The notes under the pieces were generated by a model. The model was not told the DNA's origin and ran no database searches. It saw nothing but the letters and a program-made list of their open reading frames with translations. The translations under genes were made by a program, and so were the position numbers. This document shows, one piece after another, positions 33,084 through 42,180 of a DNA stretch of 64,000 nucleotides. Each line of letters opens with the position of its first letter. Position 1 is the stretch's first letter. This DNA comes from Candidatus Saccharimonadota bacterium (GTDB lineage: Bacteria > Patescibacteriota > Saccharimonadia > Saccharimonadales > Saccharimonadaceae), in NCBI GenBank assembly GCA_017533605.1, contig JAFWKF010000001.1:1-64000 (forward strand). The letters run 5' to 3'.

Positions 33084-34034
33084 TTAAATATTTAACTCCG
33101 TTAACTTTTCTTTAACTTCGTCGTATGCCTTTTGACCAAAACCTTTGAGATCTTTGAGATCAGTTTCGGACAAAGTGACTAAATCGCGAATCGTGCGGAT
33201 ATCGTTATTTAGTAAGGCATTGGCGGTCCTGGCGGTGAGGTCAAGCTCTTCAATTGGGAGCATGAGACCAGAATCATCTTCGTCGTTCACAGTGCCAGGA
33301 GTTGGGGCAGATTCGACCTTGGTGCTGCCCGCGAGTGCGGTATATTGATTAACTAAAATGGCAGCTGCTTCTTCAAATGCTTCCTTTGGCGTGATAGTGC
33401 CATCGGTGTCAATCGTAAGAGTGAGCTGTTGCAAGTTGGTATCTTGACCAACACGAGTGTTTTCTACTTTGTAACGAACTCTGAGAACTGGTGTAAATAC
33501 GGCATCTAGAGCGATCATATCAGAGTGAATTCTGGATTCACTGGATTGCTCAATAGTGAGATAACCGCGGCCAGTTTCTACGATGAAATGCATTTTGAGA
33601 ACAGTTTTTGGATTGTCGATGTGACAAATCACTTGATTTGGGTTGGCAATTTCAACTTCGGAAGGAAGTTTGATATCGCCAGCAATAACGCGCTTGTCAC
33701 CATCTTTTTCGGACTGCTTGTCGCCCTTCATCTCTAAAGTGAGCTCAATTGGAGCATCAGTGTGCATTTTAAAGCGGATGTTTTTGAGATTTAGCATGAT
33801 ATCTACGACATCTTCGCGGATACCAGGGATAGCAGTGTATTCGTGGTTGGTACCTTCAATTGAAAAAGAGGTGATTGCGGCGCCTTTAACGCTTGAGAGT
33901 AATACTCTGCGGAGAGAATTACCAAGAGTATTGCCATAGCCATAGTAAAGTGGCTTAATGACAAATTCAGCGCTAGTCTTGCTTAGCTCTTTGACGCTAG
34001 CTAATTTTGCTTCGTGAATGTTTTTAGTAGTCAT
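33084..34034 (-). CDS. rpoA: RNA polymerase subunit alpha
   Basis: 316 aa. The N-terminal dimerisation domain has KPLYYGYGNTLGNSLRRVLL and GAAITSFSIEGTNHEYTAIP. A linker (about 235-255) leads to a complete C-terminal domain (ALLNNDIRTIRDLV and GFGQKAYDEVKEKL), the site for UP-element and activator contacts, so activator-type control remains possible in this organism. Confidence 0.98.
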   Translation of the reverse strand: MTTKNIHEAKLASVKELSKTSAEFVIKPLYYGYGNTLGNSLRRVLLSSVKGAAITSFSIEGTNHEYTAIPGIREDVVDIMLNLKNIRFKMHTDAPIELTLEMKGDKQSEKDGDKRVIAGDIKLPSEVEIANPNQVICHIDNPKTVLKMHFIVETGRGYLTIEQSSESRIHSDMIALDAVFTPVLRVRYKVENTRVGQDTNLQQLTLTIDTDGTITPKEAFEEAAAILVNQYTALAGSTKVESAPTPGTVNDEDDSGLMLPIEELDLTARTANALLNNDIRTIRDLVTLSETDLKDLKGFGQKAYDEVKEKLTELNI

Positions 34035-34042
34035 TTTTTCTC

Positions 34043-34660
34043 CTAACGTGAGTAATACTCAACGATTAATTGTTCATTAATACCGGCTTCAATCTCTTCG
34101 CGCTTTGGCAAGCCGGTGGCTTCAATCTTCATTTTCTTCGCGTCGACCTTTAACCACGAAAGTGGAGTAGCATTAGCGGCTCCGACAATATTCGAAAGAT
34201 TCTTGAAATATTCAGTTTTAGCTGATTTTGGACGAACCTCTAGAACATCACCCGGGTTCAAGCGAATTGACGGAATATCAATTCGGCGACCGTTCAATAG
34301 AAAATGTCCGTGGCTGACTAATTGGCGAGCCTGACGGCGAGTCAGAGCAAATCCGGCGCGATAAATCACGTTATCAGCGCGGCGCTCTAAAAACTCAAGG
34401 AGTTTTTCGCCGGTAAGGCCTTCGGCCTTAGTAGCCTCTTTCATTAATTTTGCAAATTGTTTTTCTAGCAAACCATACATGCGGCGAACTTTTTGCTTTT
34501 CGCGTAGCTGAGTGAGGTACAAACTACCACCTCTTACACGCATATTGCTGTGTTCGCCTGGGATGCCAGACTTTTTAGCCATCACTTTGTGGGCTTTAGG
34601 CGCTAGAGCGATGCCCTCGCGGCGACTTTGTTTTACTACTGGAGAATGATCCCTTGCCAT
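34043..34660 (-). CDS. rpsD: 30S ribosomal protein S4, zinc-free form
   Basis: 205 aa. The S4 domain is RADNVIYRAGFALTRRQARQ with SHGHFLLNGRRIDIPS. The N-terminal region RDHSPVVKQSRREGIALA has no cysteines, where zinc-type S4 carries four. It overlaps rpsK by one base. Confidence 0.96.
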   Translation of the reverse strand: MARDHSPVVKQSRREGIALAPKAHKVMAKKSGIPGEHSNMRVRGGSLYLTQLREKQKVRRMYGLLEKQFAKLMKEATKAEGLTGEKLLEFLERRADNVIYRAGFALTRRQARQLVSHGHFLLNGRRIDIPSIRLNPGDVLEVRPKSAKTEYFKNLSNIVGAANATPLSWLKVDAKKMKIEATGLPKREEIEAGINEQLIVEYYSR

Positions 34661-35097
34661 TATGGTTTCCTTTCTCCCTTTGGTCGTACACCACCGTGTG
34701 CGATTGGGGTTACATCTGTAATACTGTCAATTTTGATACCTACGGTAGAAATGGCGCGAATTGCGGCATCACGACCAAGGCCGATGCCAGAAACATACAC
34801 GTCTACTGAATTTAGTGCGTGATTTTTCTCGGCAAGTTCCAAAGCCTTTTCAGCGGCTACGCCGGCTGCAAAAGCGGTGCCTTTTTTAGAACCACGGAAG
34901 CCGTTGGCTCCAGCACTGGATGCAGATAACACGCCGCCATTTTTGTCGGTAACACTGACAATAGTATTGTTAAAAGTGGCTTGGATATGAACCGCACCAT
35001 TATTAACAATGCGTTTGACTTTTTTAGACTTTTTGGCCTTAGTGGTAGTTTCTTCTGAAACTACTTCTTCGGTTTTTTTAATTTCTTCTTCTGCCAT
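34660..35097 (-). CDS. rpsK: 30S ribosomal protein S11
   Basis: 145 aa with an acidic/basic N-terminal extension (1-28, EEEIKKTEEVVSEETTTK). The core GAVHIQATFNNTIVSVTDKN, GFRGSKKGTAFAAGVAAEKA and DVTPIAHGGVRPKGERKP is standard. It is in the usual alpha-operon position. Confidence 0.97.
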   Translation of the reverse strand: MAEEEIKKTEEVVSEETTTKAKKSKKVKRIVNNGAVHIQATFNNTIVSVTDKNGGVLSASSAGANGFRGSKKGTAFAAGVAAEKALELAEKNHALNSVDVYVSGIGLGRDAAIRAISTVGIKIDSITDVTPIAHGGVRPKGERKP

Positions 35098-35106
35098 AAT
35101 TATCCT

Positions 35107-35493
35107 TTACGTCTTGCTCGCAGCTTTAGGTTGTGTGCCACCGACCGCGATCGCCTTACCTTTACGAGTACGTGCATTCGTGCGGGTACGTTGGCCGTTG
35201 ACTGGCAATTTTGCCTTGTGGCGCATTCCTTTGTAGGAATTAATATCCTTTATACGTTTAATATTGTTGCTCACGAGACGTCTGAGGTCACCTTCAACAT
35301 GATATTTCTTAGAAATAATGTCGTTAAGTTTTTGTTCGTCAGCCTCGGTGAGATCTTTCACCCGAGTGGTAGGCTCGATTTTAGCCTCCGCAAGGATTTT
35401 CTTTGAGGTTGTGCGTCCGATTCCGTAAACATAGGTCAGTGCAATCCAGACCTGTTTTTCGGATGGGATAACAACGCTAGCTATTCTAGCCAT
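35107..35493 (-). CDS. rpsM: 30S ribosomal protein S13
   Basis: 128 aa from ATG 35493 ([20 protein letters not shown]); the longer open frame upstream crosses rpmJ and is not part of S13. [37 protein letters not shown] and [13 protein letters not shown] are family motifs. The start is 4 bases after the rpmJ stop. Confidence 0.97.
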   Translation of the reverse strand: MARIASVVIPSEKQVWIALTYVYGIGRTTSKKILAEAKIEPTTRVKDLTEADEQKLNDIISKKYHVEGDLRRLVSNNIKRIKDINSYKGMRHKAKLPVNGQRTRTNARTRKGKAIAVGGTQPKAASKT

Positions 35494-35497
35494 ATAT

Positions 35498-35614
35498 TTA
35501 ACCCTGCCTTTGCTTATTCTTAGGTTTTTTCTTGTTGATGACACGAAGCACACCTTTGCGGCGGACAATAATGTCATCTGGGGAAATTTTTTTAACACTA
35601 GCACGTACTTTCAT
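35498..35614 (-). CDS. rpmJ: 50S ribosomal protein L36, zinc-free form
   Basis: 38 aa, [20 protein letters not shown] then [18 protein letters not shown]. Normal L36 binds zinc with three Cys and one His (positions 11, 14, 27 and about 33); here these are Ser, Asp, Asn and Asn, so it is the C-minus type. It sits between infA and rpsM in the classic order, after a structured 147-base spacer. Confidence 0.95.
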   Translation of the reverse strand: MKVRASVKKISPDDIIVRRKGVLRVINKKKPKNKQRQG

Positions 35615-35761
35615 GGTGTCAAAATATCCTTTCCTAGTTATTTTTTAAGTTTAATGATCTTAATATTAAGTTACGTAATCTCAATATTAAGATTTTAAGA
35701 TTTTTACCTCTGTTTTCGCAGCGGGTAAAAATTTTTAACATTAAACCTAAAAAGTTTAATA
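35615..35761 (-). promoter_or_regulatory. infA-rpmJ spacer with three tandem hairpins
   Basis: Perfect arms: ATTAAAC/GTTTAAT (35740-35746/35754-35760), ATTTTTACC/GGTAAAAAT (35700-35708/35724-35732) and ATCTTAATATT/AATATTAAGAT (35657-35667/35683-35693). No T-tract follows any of them, so they look like a folded intercistronic leader of rpmJ-rpsM, not a terminator. Confidence 0.6.
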
Positions 35762-35986
35762 TTAATCCTTGAGCCGGAAGCTGATTCTGCCCTTTGTAAG
35801 ATCGTATGGGGTTAACTCAACCTCGACTCTGTCGCCCGGGACCAAACGAATGTAGTTTTTTCGCATGCGTCCACTCATGTGGGCAACAATAATATGACCA
35901 TTCTCGAGTTCAACCCGGAATTGGGTATTTGGCAGTGCTTCAACAACACTACCTGTGAGCTTAATCACTTCCTTTTGACTAGCCAT
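35762..35986 (-). CDS. infA: Translation initiation factor IF-1
   Basis: 74 aa single OB fold: [40 protein letters not shown] and [18 protein letters not shown]. It is the usual length. It has a full promoter with a perfect palindrome in the spacer and a leader of only about 7 bases. It starts the infA-rpmJ-rpsM part of the operon. Confidence 0.97.
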   Translation of the reverse strand: MASQKEVIKLTGSVVEALPNTQFRVELENGHIIVAHMSGRMRKNYIRLVPGDRVEVELTPYDLTKGRISFRLKD

Positions 35987-35999
35987 AAATTACTCATTT

Positions 36000-36028
36000 A
36001 GTATAGCACAAGAATTCTTGTTTGTAAA
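36000..36028 (-). promoter_or_regulatory. infA promoter with palindromic spacer
   Basis: -35 TTTACA (36023-36028), 17-base spacer, -10 TATACT (36000-36005). The spacer holds the 12-bp perfect palindrome CAAGAATTCTTG (36009-36020), a possible operator. Confidence 0.75.
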
Positions 36029-36176
36029 GGCTAAAATAGTATTAATTACGCTTCGCTCACGGCAGTTTAAAATTAAAATTTCAGGCAAGTTTGCGCCGGA
36101 ATTACCAGTTCCGTGCTCAACTTGTGAAATTTTAATATTAAACTGGTTCGCTCAAAGTAAAATACTATTTTTAGCC
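36029..36176. repeat. ~148-bp imperfect inverted repeat
   Basis: Outer arms GGCTAAAATAGTATT (36029-36043) and AATACTATTTTTAGCC (36161-36176) pair with one extra base. Middle arms around 36064-36092 and 36118-36144 pair with few mismatches (CAGTTTAAAATTAAAATTTC against GAAATTTTAATATTAAACTG). The centre has CGGAA/TTCCG. The right arm contains the sortase stop codon. Confidence 0.75.
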
Positions 36177-36875
36177 TTCTACTAACACAGCTCTTGTGAA
36201 TTGACGGGAGAGGTAGGTGCCTTGTTGCTGGGACCATTCGCCAGTACAGGTGATGAGAGTAACAGATTCTTTGCCTTCTTCGGGAGATTTGGCGGCTGTT
36301 CTCATGTATTCATTAGCATCGGCAAGTGGAATTTCATTGTTTTCCACAACACTGTAGTCATAAACTACGCCATCGCCGCGTTCAATCGTAATTATGTCAC
36401 CGGAGCTGAGTTTGGGCAAGTTTTTAAAGACGCCCAGTACATGAGGGCCACCATTGTGGCCATCTATAATCATAGTACCGCCTTGACCGGGTTTGCCGGA
36501 GGCTTCGTACCAACCCACGTCGTAGACGTTACGCGGAGTGTCTAGCTCGCCGCTACTTTTAACACCCATTGGTAGAATACGGGCGTTTTTAATACCTAAT
36601 TTTGGAATGGTTAAATATCTAGGGCGGTCGGCCGCTACAGTATATTCAGTGATTTGCTGCTCGGTGGGCTTTTCTTCTTCAAGTTCTTCTTCTTCGGTGG
36701 TAGTAGAAACGGTGATAGCACGCTCGCTACCTTCTTTTTCGTTGTAATAATAGTTTTCGTAGCTAATGACGCGGATTAAAAATACTAGGAACAAAATGCC
36801 AATAACCGACCAAATTGCCCATTTAATAATTTTGCGCCAACCCTTAATCTTTAAACTCATCGCTGAAATCGTCAT
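36171..36875 (-). CDS. Sortase (third of three), secY-linked
   Basis: 234 aa. A membrane anchor (about 14-34) is followed by a Glu/Thr-rich linker (45-75, EEEELEEEKPTEQQ) and a sortase domain with His in IIDGHNGGPHVLG, Cys in LITCTGEW and Arg in SRQFTRAVLVEG. It begins inside the end of secY (32-bp overlap, or 17 bp if the ATG at 36860 is used) and so is coupled to the translocon gene. adk and map usually occupy this position. The coupling suggests a role in surface protein export; substrates are not visible. Confidence 0.85.
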   Translation of the reverse strand: MTISAMSLKIKGWRKIIKWAIWSVIGILFLVFLIRVISYENYYYNEKEGSERAITVSTTTEEEELEEEKPTEQQITEYTVAADRPRYLTIPKLGIKNARILPMGVKSSGELDTPRNVYDVGWYEASGKPGQGGTMIIDGHNGGPHVLGVFKNLPKLSSGDIITIERGDGVVYDYSVVENNEIPLADANEYMRTAAKSPEEGKESVTLITCTGEWSQQQGTYLSRQFTRAVLVEG

Positions 36876-38274
36876 ATGTTATCATTAGAGCTCTGGAATC
36901 TATCGACCTGAGATTCTCTAACGCCACCGTTACAACAATGAGAAGACCTGTACCAGAAATAGAAAGGCCAATTGGATAACCAATCGTGAGAATAAAGATG
37001 TAGTCCGTGATAAATGGCAACATCGCAATTAACCCTAGGGCAAGAGCGCCGAATAGGTTGAGGCGATTGACGACTTTGCTGAGATAATTAGCAGTAGTAA
37101 TACCAGGGCGAACGCCTTCTATGAAGCCACCTTGTTTCTGAAGGTTGTCGGCGATTTCTTTGGTGTTGAAAATGATAGAAGTATAGAAATATGTAAACAT
37201 GAAGACTAGACAGAAATAAAAGGCTGGGTAAACAAACCATTGACCAGTGATACCGTTTGGGTACATAGTGGCGAAATTGTTAGCTGAAGGCGCGGAAAAG
37301 ATGGAAACGAGAGTTTCACCAAATTCGTTGCCTGGATTGACAGAACTAATAACTTGACCGATTAAAGCTGGCAAAGAAAGGAAAGCTGTAGCAAAGATGA
37401 CCGGGATCACGCCAGCGGCAATCATTTTAATAGGCAGAATAGATTTGATGCCGCCATAGGATGAATTGCCATGTACGCGCTTGGCGTAATTAATCGTAAT
37501 AATGCGCTGGGCTTCGTTTAGTTTGACTAATATATAAATAACGATGATTAGAGCGACAGCAAAACCAAGCACAATCCAGAAAATAGTAGGATTGACTGGG
37601 ATTTCTAAGCCAAATAAGTTGAGTGCGCCGTCGCTGGTGTTAAATAATTCGGCACCAAGCTGGGCTAAAGTGTTAGGAAGCTGCGAGATGATGGAAGCAA
37701 AGATCATCATGGAAATACCATTGCCGATACCCTGCTCCGTGATAAGCTCACCCATCCACATCAGCAAAATAGAACCGGTGGTCATCGCGGTGATAGACAG
37801 AGCCCAATCACCAAAGGTTGGGGTGAATTCTGAAGCAATGTTAGCTGAAATGGTAGATTGATAAAGAATGAAGATATAGGCAATAGACTGAATAATAGCT
37901 AGAGGGATAGTAAGCATTCTGGTCCATTGATTGATTTTACGGCGGCCAGATTCGCCATCGTTTGATAGTTCTTCTAGTGACGGGATGGCTTTAGTTAGGA
38001 GCTGGATAATAATGGAGCCAGTAATATATGGCGACAAACCCACCAAAATAATACTGAATGAAGCTAAGCCACCACCGGAAATAAGGTTTAAGAAGCTAGA
38101 AAAATCGGACTTTTCTAGCAAATTGGCAACAGCTTCTCTAAAAGTTGAGGCATCACCCATTGGTACTGGAATTTGCGCCAAAAAACGATACGCAACAATA
38201 ATACCGAGAATAATCAATACTCTCTTTAGCATATCTTTGTTTTTGAGTGATTTAAAAATTGTCTTGAAATGCAT
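36844..38274 (-). CDS. secY: Protein translocase subunit SecY
   Basis: 476 aa, ten membrane helices. IVAYRFLAQIPVP (TM1), GLSPYITGSIIIQLL (TM2b), WMGELITEQGIGNGISMMIF (TM4) and PGITTANYLSKVVNRLN (C5 loop) are conserved. It is the pore of Sec export, needed for all the secreted enzymes here. AAGAGG lies 5 bases before the ATG. It is separate from the ribosomal spc operon, which is not in the window. Confidence 0.97.
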   Translation of the reverse strand: MHFKTIFKSLKNKDMLKRVLIILGIIVAYRFLAQIPVPMGDASTFREAVANLLEKSDFSSFLNLISGGGLASFSIILVGLSPYITGSIIIQLLTKAIPSLEELSNDGESGRRKINQWTRMLTIPLAIIQSIAYIFILYQSTISANIASEFTPTFGDWALSITAMTTGSILLMWMGELITEQGIGNGISMMIFASIISQLPNTLAQLGAELFNTSDGALNLFGLEIPVNPTIFWIVLGFAVALIIVIYILVKLNEAQRIITINYAKRVHGNSSYGGIKSILPIKMIAAGVIPVIFATAFLSLPALIGQVISSVNPGNEFGETLVSIFSAPSANNFATMYPNGITGQWFVYPAFYFCLVFMFTYFYTSIIFNTKEIADNLQKQGGFIEGVRPGITTANYLSKVVNRLNLFGALALGLIAMLPFITDYIFILTIGYPIGLSISGTGLLIVVTVALENLRSIDSRALMITYDDFSDEFKD

Positions 38275-38296
38275 AGGGCCTCTTGTATCTATATAA

Positions 38297-38302
38297 ATAA
38301 TA
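38297..38302 (-). promoter_or_regulatory. -10 element of secY
   Basis: TATTAT preceded by TATGC, 22 bases before the ATG; a TTTATT at 17 bases spacing falls inside the rpoC terminator stem. Confidence 0.45.
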
Positions 38303-38317
38303 GCATACCTTGGGTAT

Positions 38318-38347
38318 AAAATAAAGGGCTTAAAAGCCCTTTATTTT
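38318..38347 (-). terminator. rpoC terminator
   Basis: 14-bp near-perfect stem AAAATAAAGGGCTT / AAGCCCTTTATTTT that includes part of the rpoC stop codon. Confidence 0.8.
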
Positions 38348-41300
38348 ATAGATTCTCAAGATCTGCCTCGGTTGGGACTTTGGAGCCAGGGACTTCAAAA
38401 TCTTCAATTGGCGCTACGCCGGTACCTACTGGAATCTTGCGACCGATAATTACGTTCTCTTTTAGACCTTTCAGGTGATCTACTCTACCGTTAATTGCTG
38501 CATTGATAAGCACACGGGTGGTGTCTTGGAATGAAGCAGCGGAGAGGAACGAATCGGAGAAGATTGATACTTTAGTGATACCAAGTAAGAGATTAGTGAA
38601 GGTGGCTGGTTTTTTGCCAGCTTCTTCTAGCTCTTTATTGATAGAAGCGACAGCACTTCTAGAAATAATATCACCGGCGACAAACTCCGAATCACCTGGA
38701 TCTTTGATTTGAATCCGCGAGAACATTTGACGCACGATAATCTCAAGGTGCTTTGGCGAAATCTCGTGACCCTGAGCAGCATAAACGTTTAATACATCGT
38801 TCATGATGTAACGTTCGGTAGCTTCAATACCTTTATATTTCATTAAGTCTTGGAGATTTAATGAACCGGTAGTGATGCGATCACCAGCTGCGAGTGTGTC
38901 ATTTGTTTTAACGATGATTTCGGCATCGCCTGGGATTTCGAGTTGTACGCTACTAGCCGCGGCAGCCACTAAGATGATAGCGTCTTTAACTAGCTCAACG
39001 ATACCATCGTGAGAAGCTTTGACTGCAGGTTTGTCACCAGTCTTTTTGATGAGGGTGGCACCTTTCTTAACCGTTTCACCATCTTTTACAGCAGATTTGC
39101 GACCTTCAAGGTTGATACGTTCTACGCCGCCAGATTGTGGAGTAATATGCACAATGTAGCGGTTGCCGTCTTCTTGAATATCTACAACACCGTCAATTGG
39201 TGAAACATAGGCTTGACCTTTAGGTGTGCGGGCTTCTAGAAGCTCTTCAACACGAGGAAGACCACGGGCGATAGCACCGGAACCAGCAACACCAGAACCG
39301 TGTTTAGTATCAAGTGTAAGCTGAGTACCTGGCTCACCAAGTGACTGAGCAGCAATTACGCCGACTGGTTCGTGGGCGGCTACTAGTTCGCGGCTCGCCA
39401 TGTCAATACCATAGGCCTTGCGTGGAATACCGTCTACGGCAGTGGTTGATAAAATTGATTGAATTTTAACAGCTTCAATCTTTTCGTCGTTTTCAATTTG
39501 CTCGGCCATTTCTTTAGTGATGAGTTCATCAGCCTCGAGATAGCCCGGTACCGGTTCGGCAGTATAACGACCGGCGAGTCTAGCAGCAAAGCTAATACCA
39601 GAGTATTCGGTTTCGTCTCGGTGGACAGTAAAGCCTGGATCTTCGGCTACTTCGTCAGTAGTGAAGACATCTTGTGAGACATCTACCAAACGACGAGTGA
39701 GGTAACCAGAGTCGGCCGTACGAAGTGCGGTAGAAACCTGGCCCTGACGAGCACCACGAGTGGCGATGAAGGATTCCAGAGTGTTCAAGCCTTTCTTGTA
39801 GGATGATTTAACTGGAAGCTCAATCTCATTGTTGTTAATATCCACCATGATACCAATCTCGGCAGAAGCAAGCTTGATGTTAGAGATATTACCACGAGCA
39901 CCGGAGTTCACCATTACGGCGATATCGGTATCCATCTCGGCGAGTTTATCTTGGAGAAAATCAGAGATTTTCTTGTCGATATCACGCCAGTTAGCAATAG
40001 TTAATTTATAACGCTCGTCTTCTGTAACCAAACCGTCGTTGAACTGTTGTTGAATAAGCGCAGTTTTAGCGTCACCTTCGGCTAAGAAGTCATCAATCTC
40101 ATCGTAAGTAGGATAATCGTCCTTAGCGGTGGAAATTGAAGCAATAGTTTCATATTCAAAGGCTAAATCTTTCAAGTCATCAGCAGTTTTGACCATAACC
40201 TCGGAGCCGTATAGGTCAAAGATGTTGGCCATAACTTTAGAAAGATGCTTTTTAGTCTGAACGGAGTTATCGTATGGATAATCTTCTGGTAAGATTTCGT
40301 TAAAGATAACTCGGCCAAGGGTAGTGTCGCGGATTTCCTTTTTCGCGAAGACACGAATTGGAGTTTGCAAAGCGATAATTCCCTGATCATAGGCCATTTC
40401 GGCTTCATAAACGCTAGAAAAGGCTTTTGGATGACCGGTGTCAGTGCCTGGTTTATCATAGGTAAGATAGTAAGCACCAAGTACCACGTCCTGATAAATA
40501 GCCAAAACTGGTGAGCCATCGGCTGGCTTGAGCAAGTTCTTGCTAGCAGACATTAATTCCCTTGCTTCGGCCTGAGCGGCGTCAGACAGAGGTAAATGGA
40601 CCGCCATTTGGTCACCATCGTAGTCAGCGTTAAAGCCGGAGGCTACGAGTGGATGAAGCTTAATAGCTTTACCTTCAATTAATCTTGGCTGGAAAGCTTG
40701 GACTGACAAACGGTGCAAGGATGGTGCACGGTTTAAGAGTACGTATTTGCCTTTAATTACTTCGTCCAAGGCATCCCAAACGATGGTTTCTTTGCTTTCA
40801 ATTAATCTTGAAGCAGCACGAATATTGTTGGCATATTCGTTACCGATTAGCCAAGAAATTACGAATGGCTTAAAGAGTTCTAGAGCCATTTGTTTTGGCA
40901 AACCACATTCGTTGAGACGAAGTTCTGGACCAACCACGATTACAGAACGGCCAGAGTAGTCAACGCGCTTACCAAGTAAGTTCTGACGGAAACGACCTTG
41001 TTTGCCTTTAAGCAAATCAGAAAGTGATTTGAGCTTGCGGCGACCGTTAGAAGAGTTGGCACCACGTGAGCCATGAGCTGCAGAGTTGTCAATTAAGGCG
41101 TCAACAGCTTCTTGAAGCATGCGCATTTCGTTGCGACAAATTACTTCTGGGGCGTTAAGATCGAGTAGCTTCTTTAAGCGGTTATTACGGTTAATAACGC
41201 GGCGATACAAATCGTTTAAGTCTGAAGTGGCGAAACGACCACCGGGAAGGGCAATCATAGGGCGAAGATCTGGCGGGATGACTGGAATGACCGTTAGAAT

Positions 41301-42179
41301 GAGATCTTCTGGTCTGACGCCAGCAGCCTGCATGCCTTCTAAGGCTTTGAGGCGTTTTTGGATTTTCTTTTCTTTTTGGCCTTTAGCCTCAGCTTCTTCT
41401 TTGTGCAAATCTTTGATTAGTTTGTCTAGATCAATTTCGTCAAGCATTTTCTTAATGGCGGTGGCACCCATTTCTACGGAGATTAAATCTTCGTATTCTT
41501 CTGGGAGGTTGCGATAGGCAACTTCGGTAATTACACCACCCTTCTTGAAGGATTCAAGAGTGGATTTACGAGCTTGATAGTCTGTATCTAGCTCTTCTAG
41601 CTCTTTGCTTTCAGCTTCGGCGAGAGCTTTGATATTGGCACCCTCAGCTTTAGCTTCTTTTTCATAGCGAAGTTTGATAGCTTGTCTAGCGGCGAGAGTT
41701 TGACTCTCGAGATTTCCTAGAGTCTTCTCAATCTCGTCAGTTTTAGCATCAACAATTAAGTAAGTAGCGAAATAAACTACTTTCTCGATGTTTTTCACAG
41801 TGATATCTAGCAAAAGCGATAAGGCAGATGGTATGCCACGCATAAACCAGATATGTGCAACTGGCGCAGCTAGAGCAATGTGACCCATACGTTCGCGACG
41901 AGTGATGGATTTGGTAACTAGGTTACCTTCCTTATCAACTGCAGCTTCGCGTGAGCGTACGCCTTTTAGTTTGGAATCGTGTGGATTGACATCTTTAGTT
42001 GGACCAAAGATTCTTTCACAGAACAATCCATCCCGTTCTGGCTTTTGGGTACGATAGTTAATGGTTTCTGGTTTTGTGACTTCGCCATAGCTCCAGTTCA
42101 GAATGTCGTCGCGACTAGCAACGCTTAGTCTGATGGAGTCAAAGTCAGAAGCAGAAATAAAATTATCCATCCAAGCCAT
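38346..42179 (-). CDS. rpoC: RNA polymerase subunit beta', both zinc sites lost
   Basis: 1277 aa from ATG 42179 (MAWMDNFISASDFDSIRL), preceded by AGAGGAG; an ATG further up would lie within rpoB. NADYDGDQMAVHLPL carries the three catalytic Asp; RHGS-like and trigger-loop regions (DKHGSGVAGS replaced by DTKHGSGVAGSGAIA; SLGEPGTQLTLDTKHG) are intact. The N-terminal zinc ribbon after ERIFGPTKD has no cysteines, and the second site before KAYGIDMASRELV reads IQSILSTTAVDGIPRKAYG, also without cysteines. It directly follows rpoB with one base between. Confidence 0.97.
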   Translation of the reverse strand: MAWMDNFISASDFDSIRLSVASRDDILNWSYGEVTKPETINYRTQKPERDGLFCERIFGPTKDVNPHDSKLKGVRSREAAVDKEGNLVTKSITRRERMGHIALAAPVAHIWFMRGIPSALSLLLDITVKNIEKVVYFATYLIVDAKTDEIEKTLGNLESQTLAARQAIKLRYEKEAKAEGANIKALAEAESKELEELDTDYQARKSTLESFKKGGVITEVAYRNLPEEYEDLISVEMGATAIKKMLDEIDLDKLIKDLHKEEAEAKGQKEKKIQKRLKALEGMQAAGVRPEDLILTVIPVIPPDLRPMIALPGGRFATSDLNDLYRRVINRNNRLKKLLDLNAPEVICRNEMRMLQEAVDALIDNSAAHGSRGANSSNGRRKLKSLSDLLKGKQGRFRQNLLGKRVDYSGRSVIVVGPELRLNECGLPKQMALELFKPFVISWLIGNEYANNIRAASRLIESKETIVWDALDEVIKGKYVLLNRAPSLHRLSVQAFQPRLIEGKAIKLHPLVASGFNADYDGDQMAVHLPLSDAAQAEARELMSASKNLLKPADGSPVLAIYQDVVLGAYYLTYDKPGTDTGHPKAFSSVYEAEMAYDQGIIALQTPIRVFAKKEIRDTTLGRVIFNEILPEDYPYDNSVQTKKHLSKVMANIFDLYGSEVMVKTADDLKDLAFEYETIASISTAKDDYPTYDEIDDFLAEGDAKTALIQQQFNDGLVTEDERYKLTIANWRDIDKKISDFLQDKLAEMDTDIAVMVNSGARGNISNIKLASAEIGIMVDINNNEIELPVKSSYKKGLNTLESFIATRGARQGQVSTALRTADSGYLTRRLVDVSQDVFTTDEVAEDPGFTVHRDETEYSGISFAARLAGRYTAEPVPGYLEADELITKEMAEQIENDEKIEAVKIQSILSTTAVDGIPRKAYGIDMASRELVAAHEPVGVIAAQSLGEPGTQLTLDTKHGSGVAGSGAIARGLPRVEELLEARTPKGQAYVSPIDGVVDIQEDGNRYIVHITPQSGGVERINLEGRKSAVKDGETVKKGATLIKKTGDKPAVKASHDGIVELVKDAIILVAAAASSVQLEIPGDAEIIVKTNDTLAAGDRITTGSLNLQDLMKYKGIEATERYIMNDVLNVYAAQGHEISPKHLEIIVRQMFSRIQIKDPGDSEFVAGDIISRSAVASINKELEEAGKKPATFTNLLLGITKVSIFSDSFLSAASFQDTTRVLINAAINGRVDHLKGLKENVIIGRKIPVGTGVAPIEDFEVPGSKVPTEADLENL

Positions 42180-42180
42180 T

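Noticed and set aside
35494-35604. N-terminal extension of S13 to 35604
   Set aside because: It runs through rpmJ in another frame; S13 begins at MARIASV.
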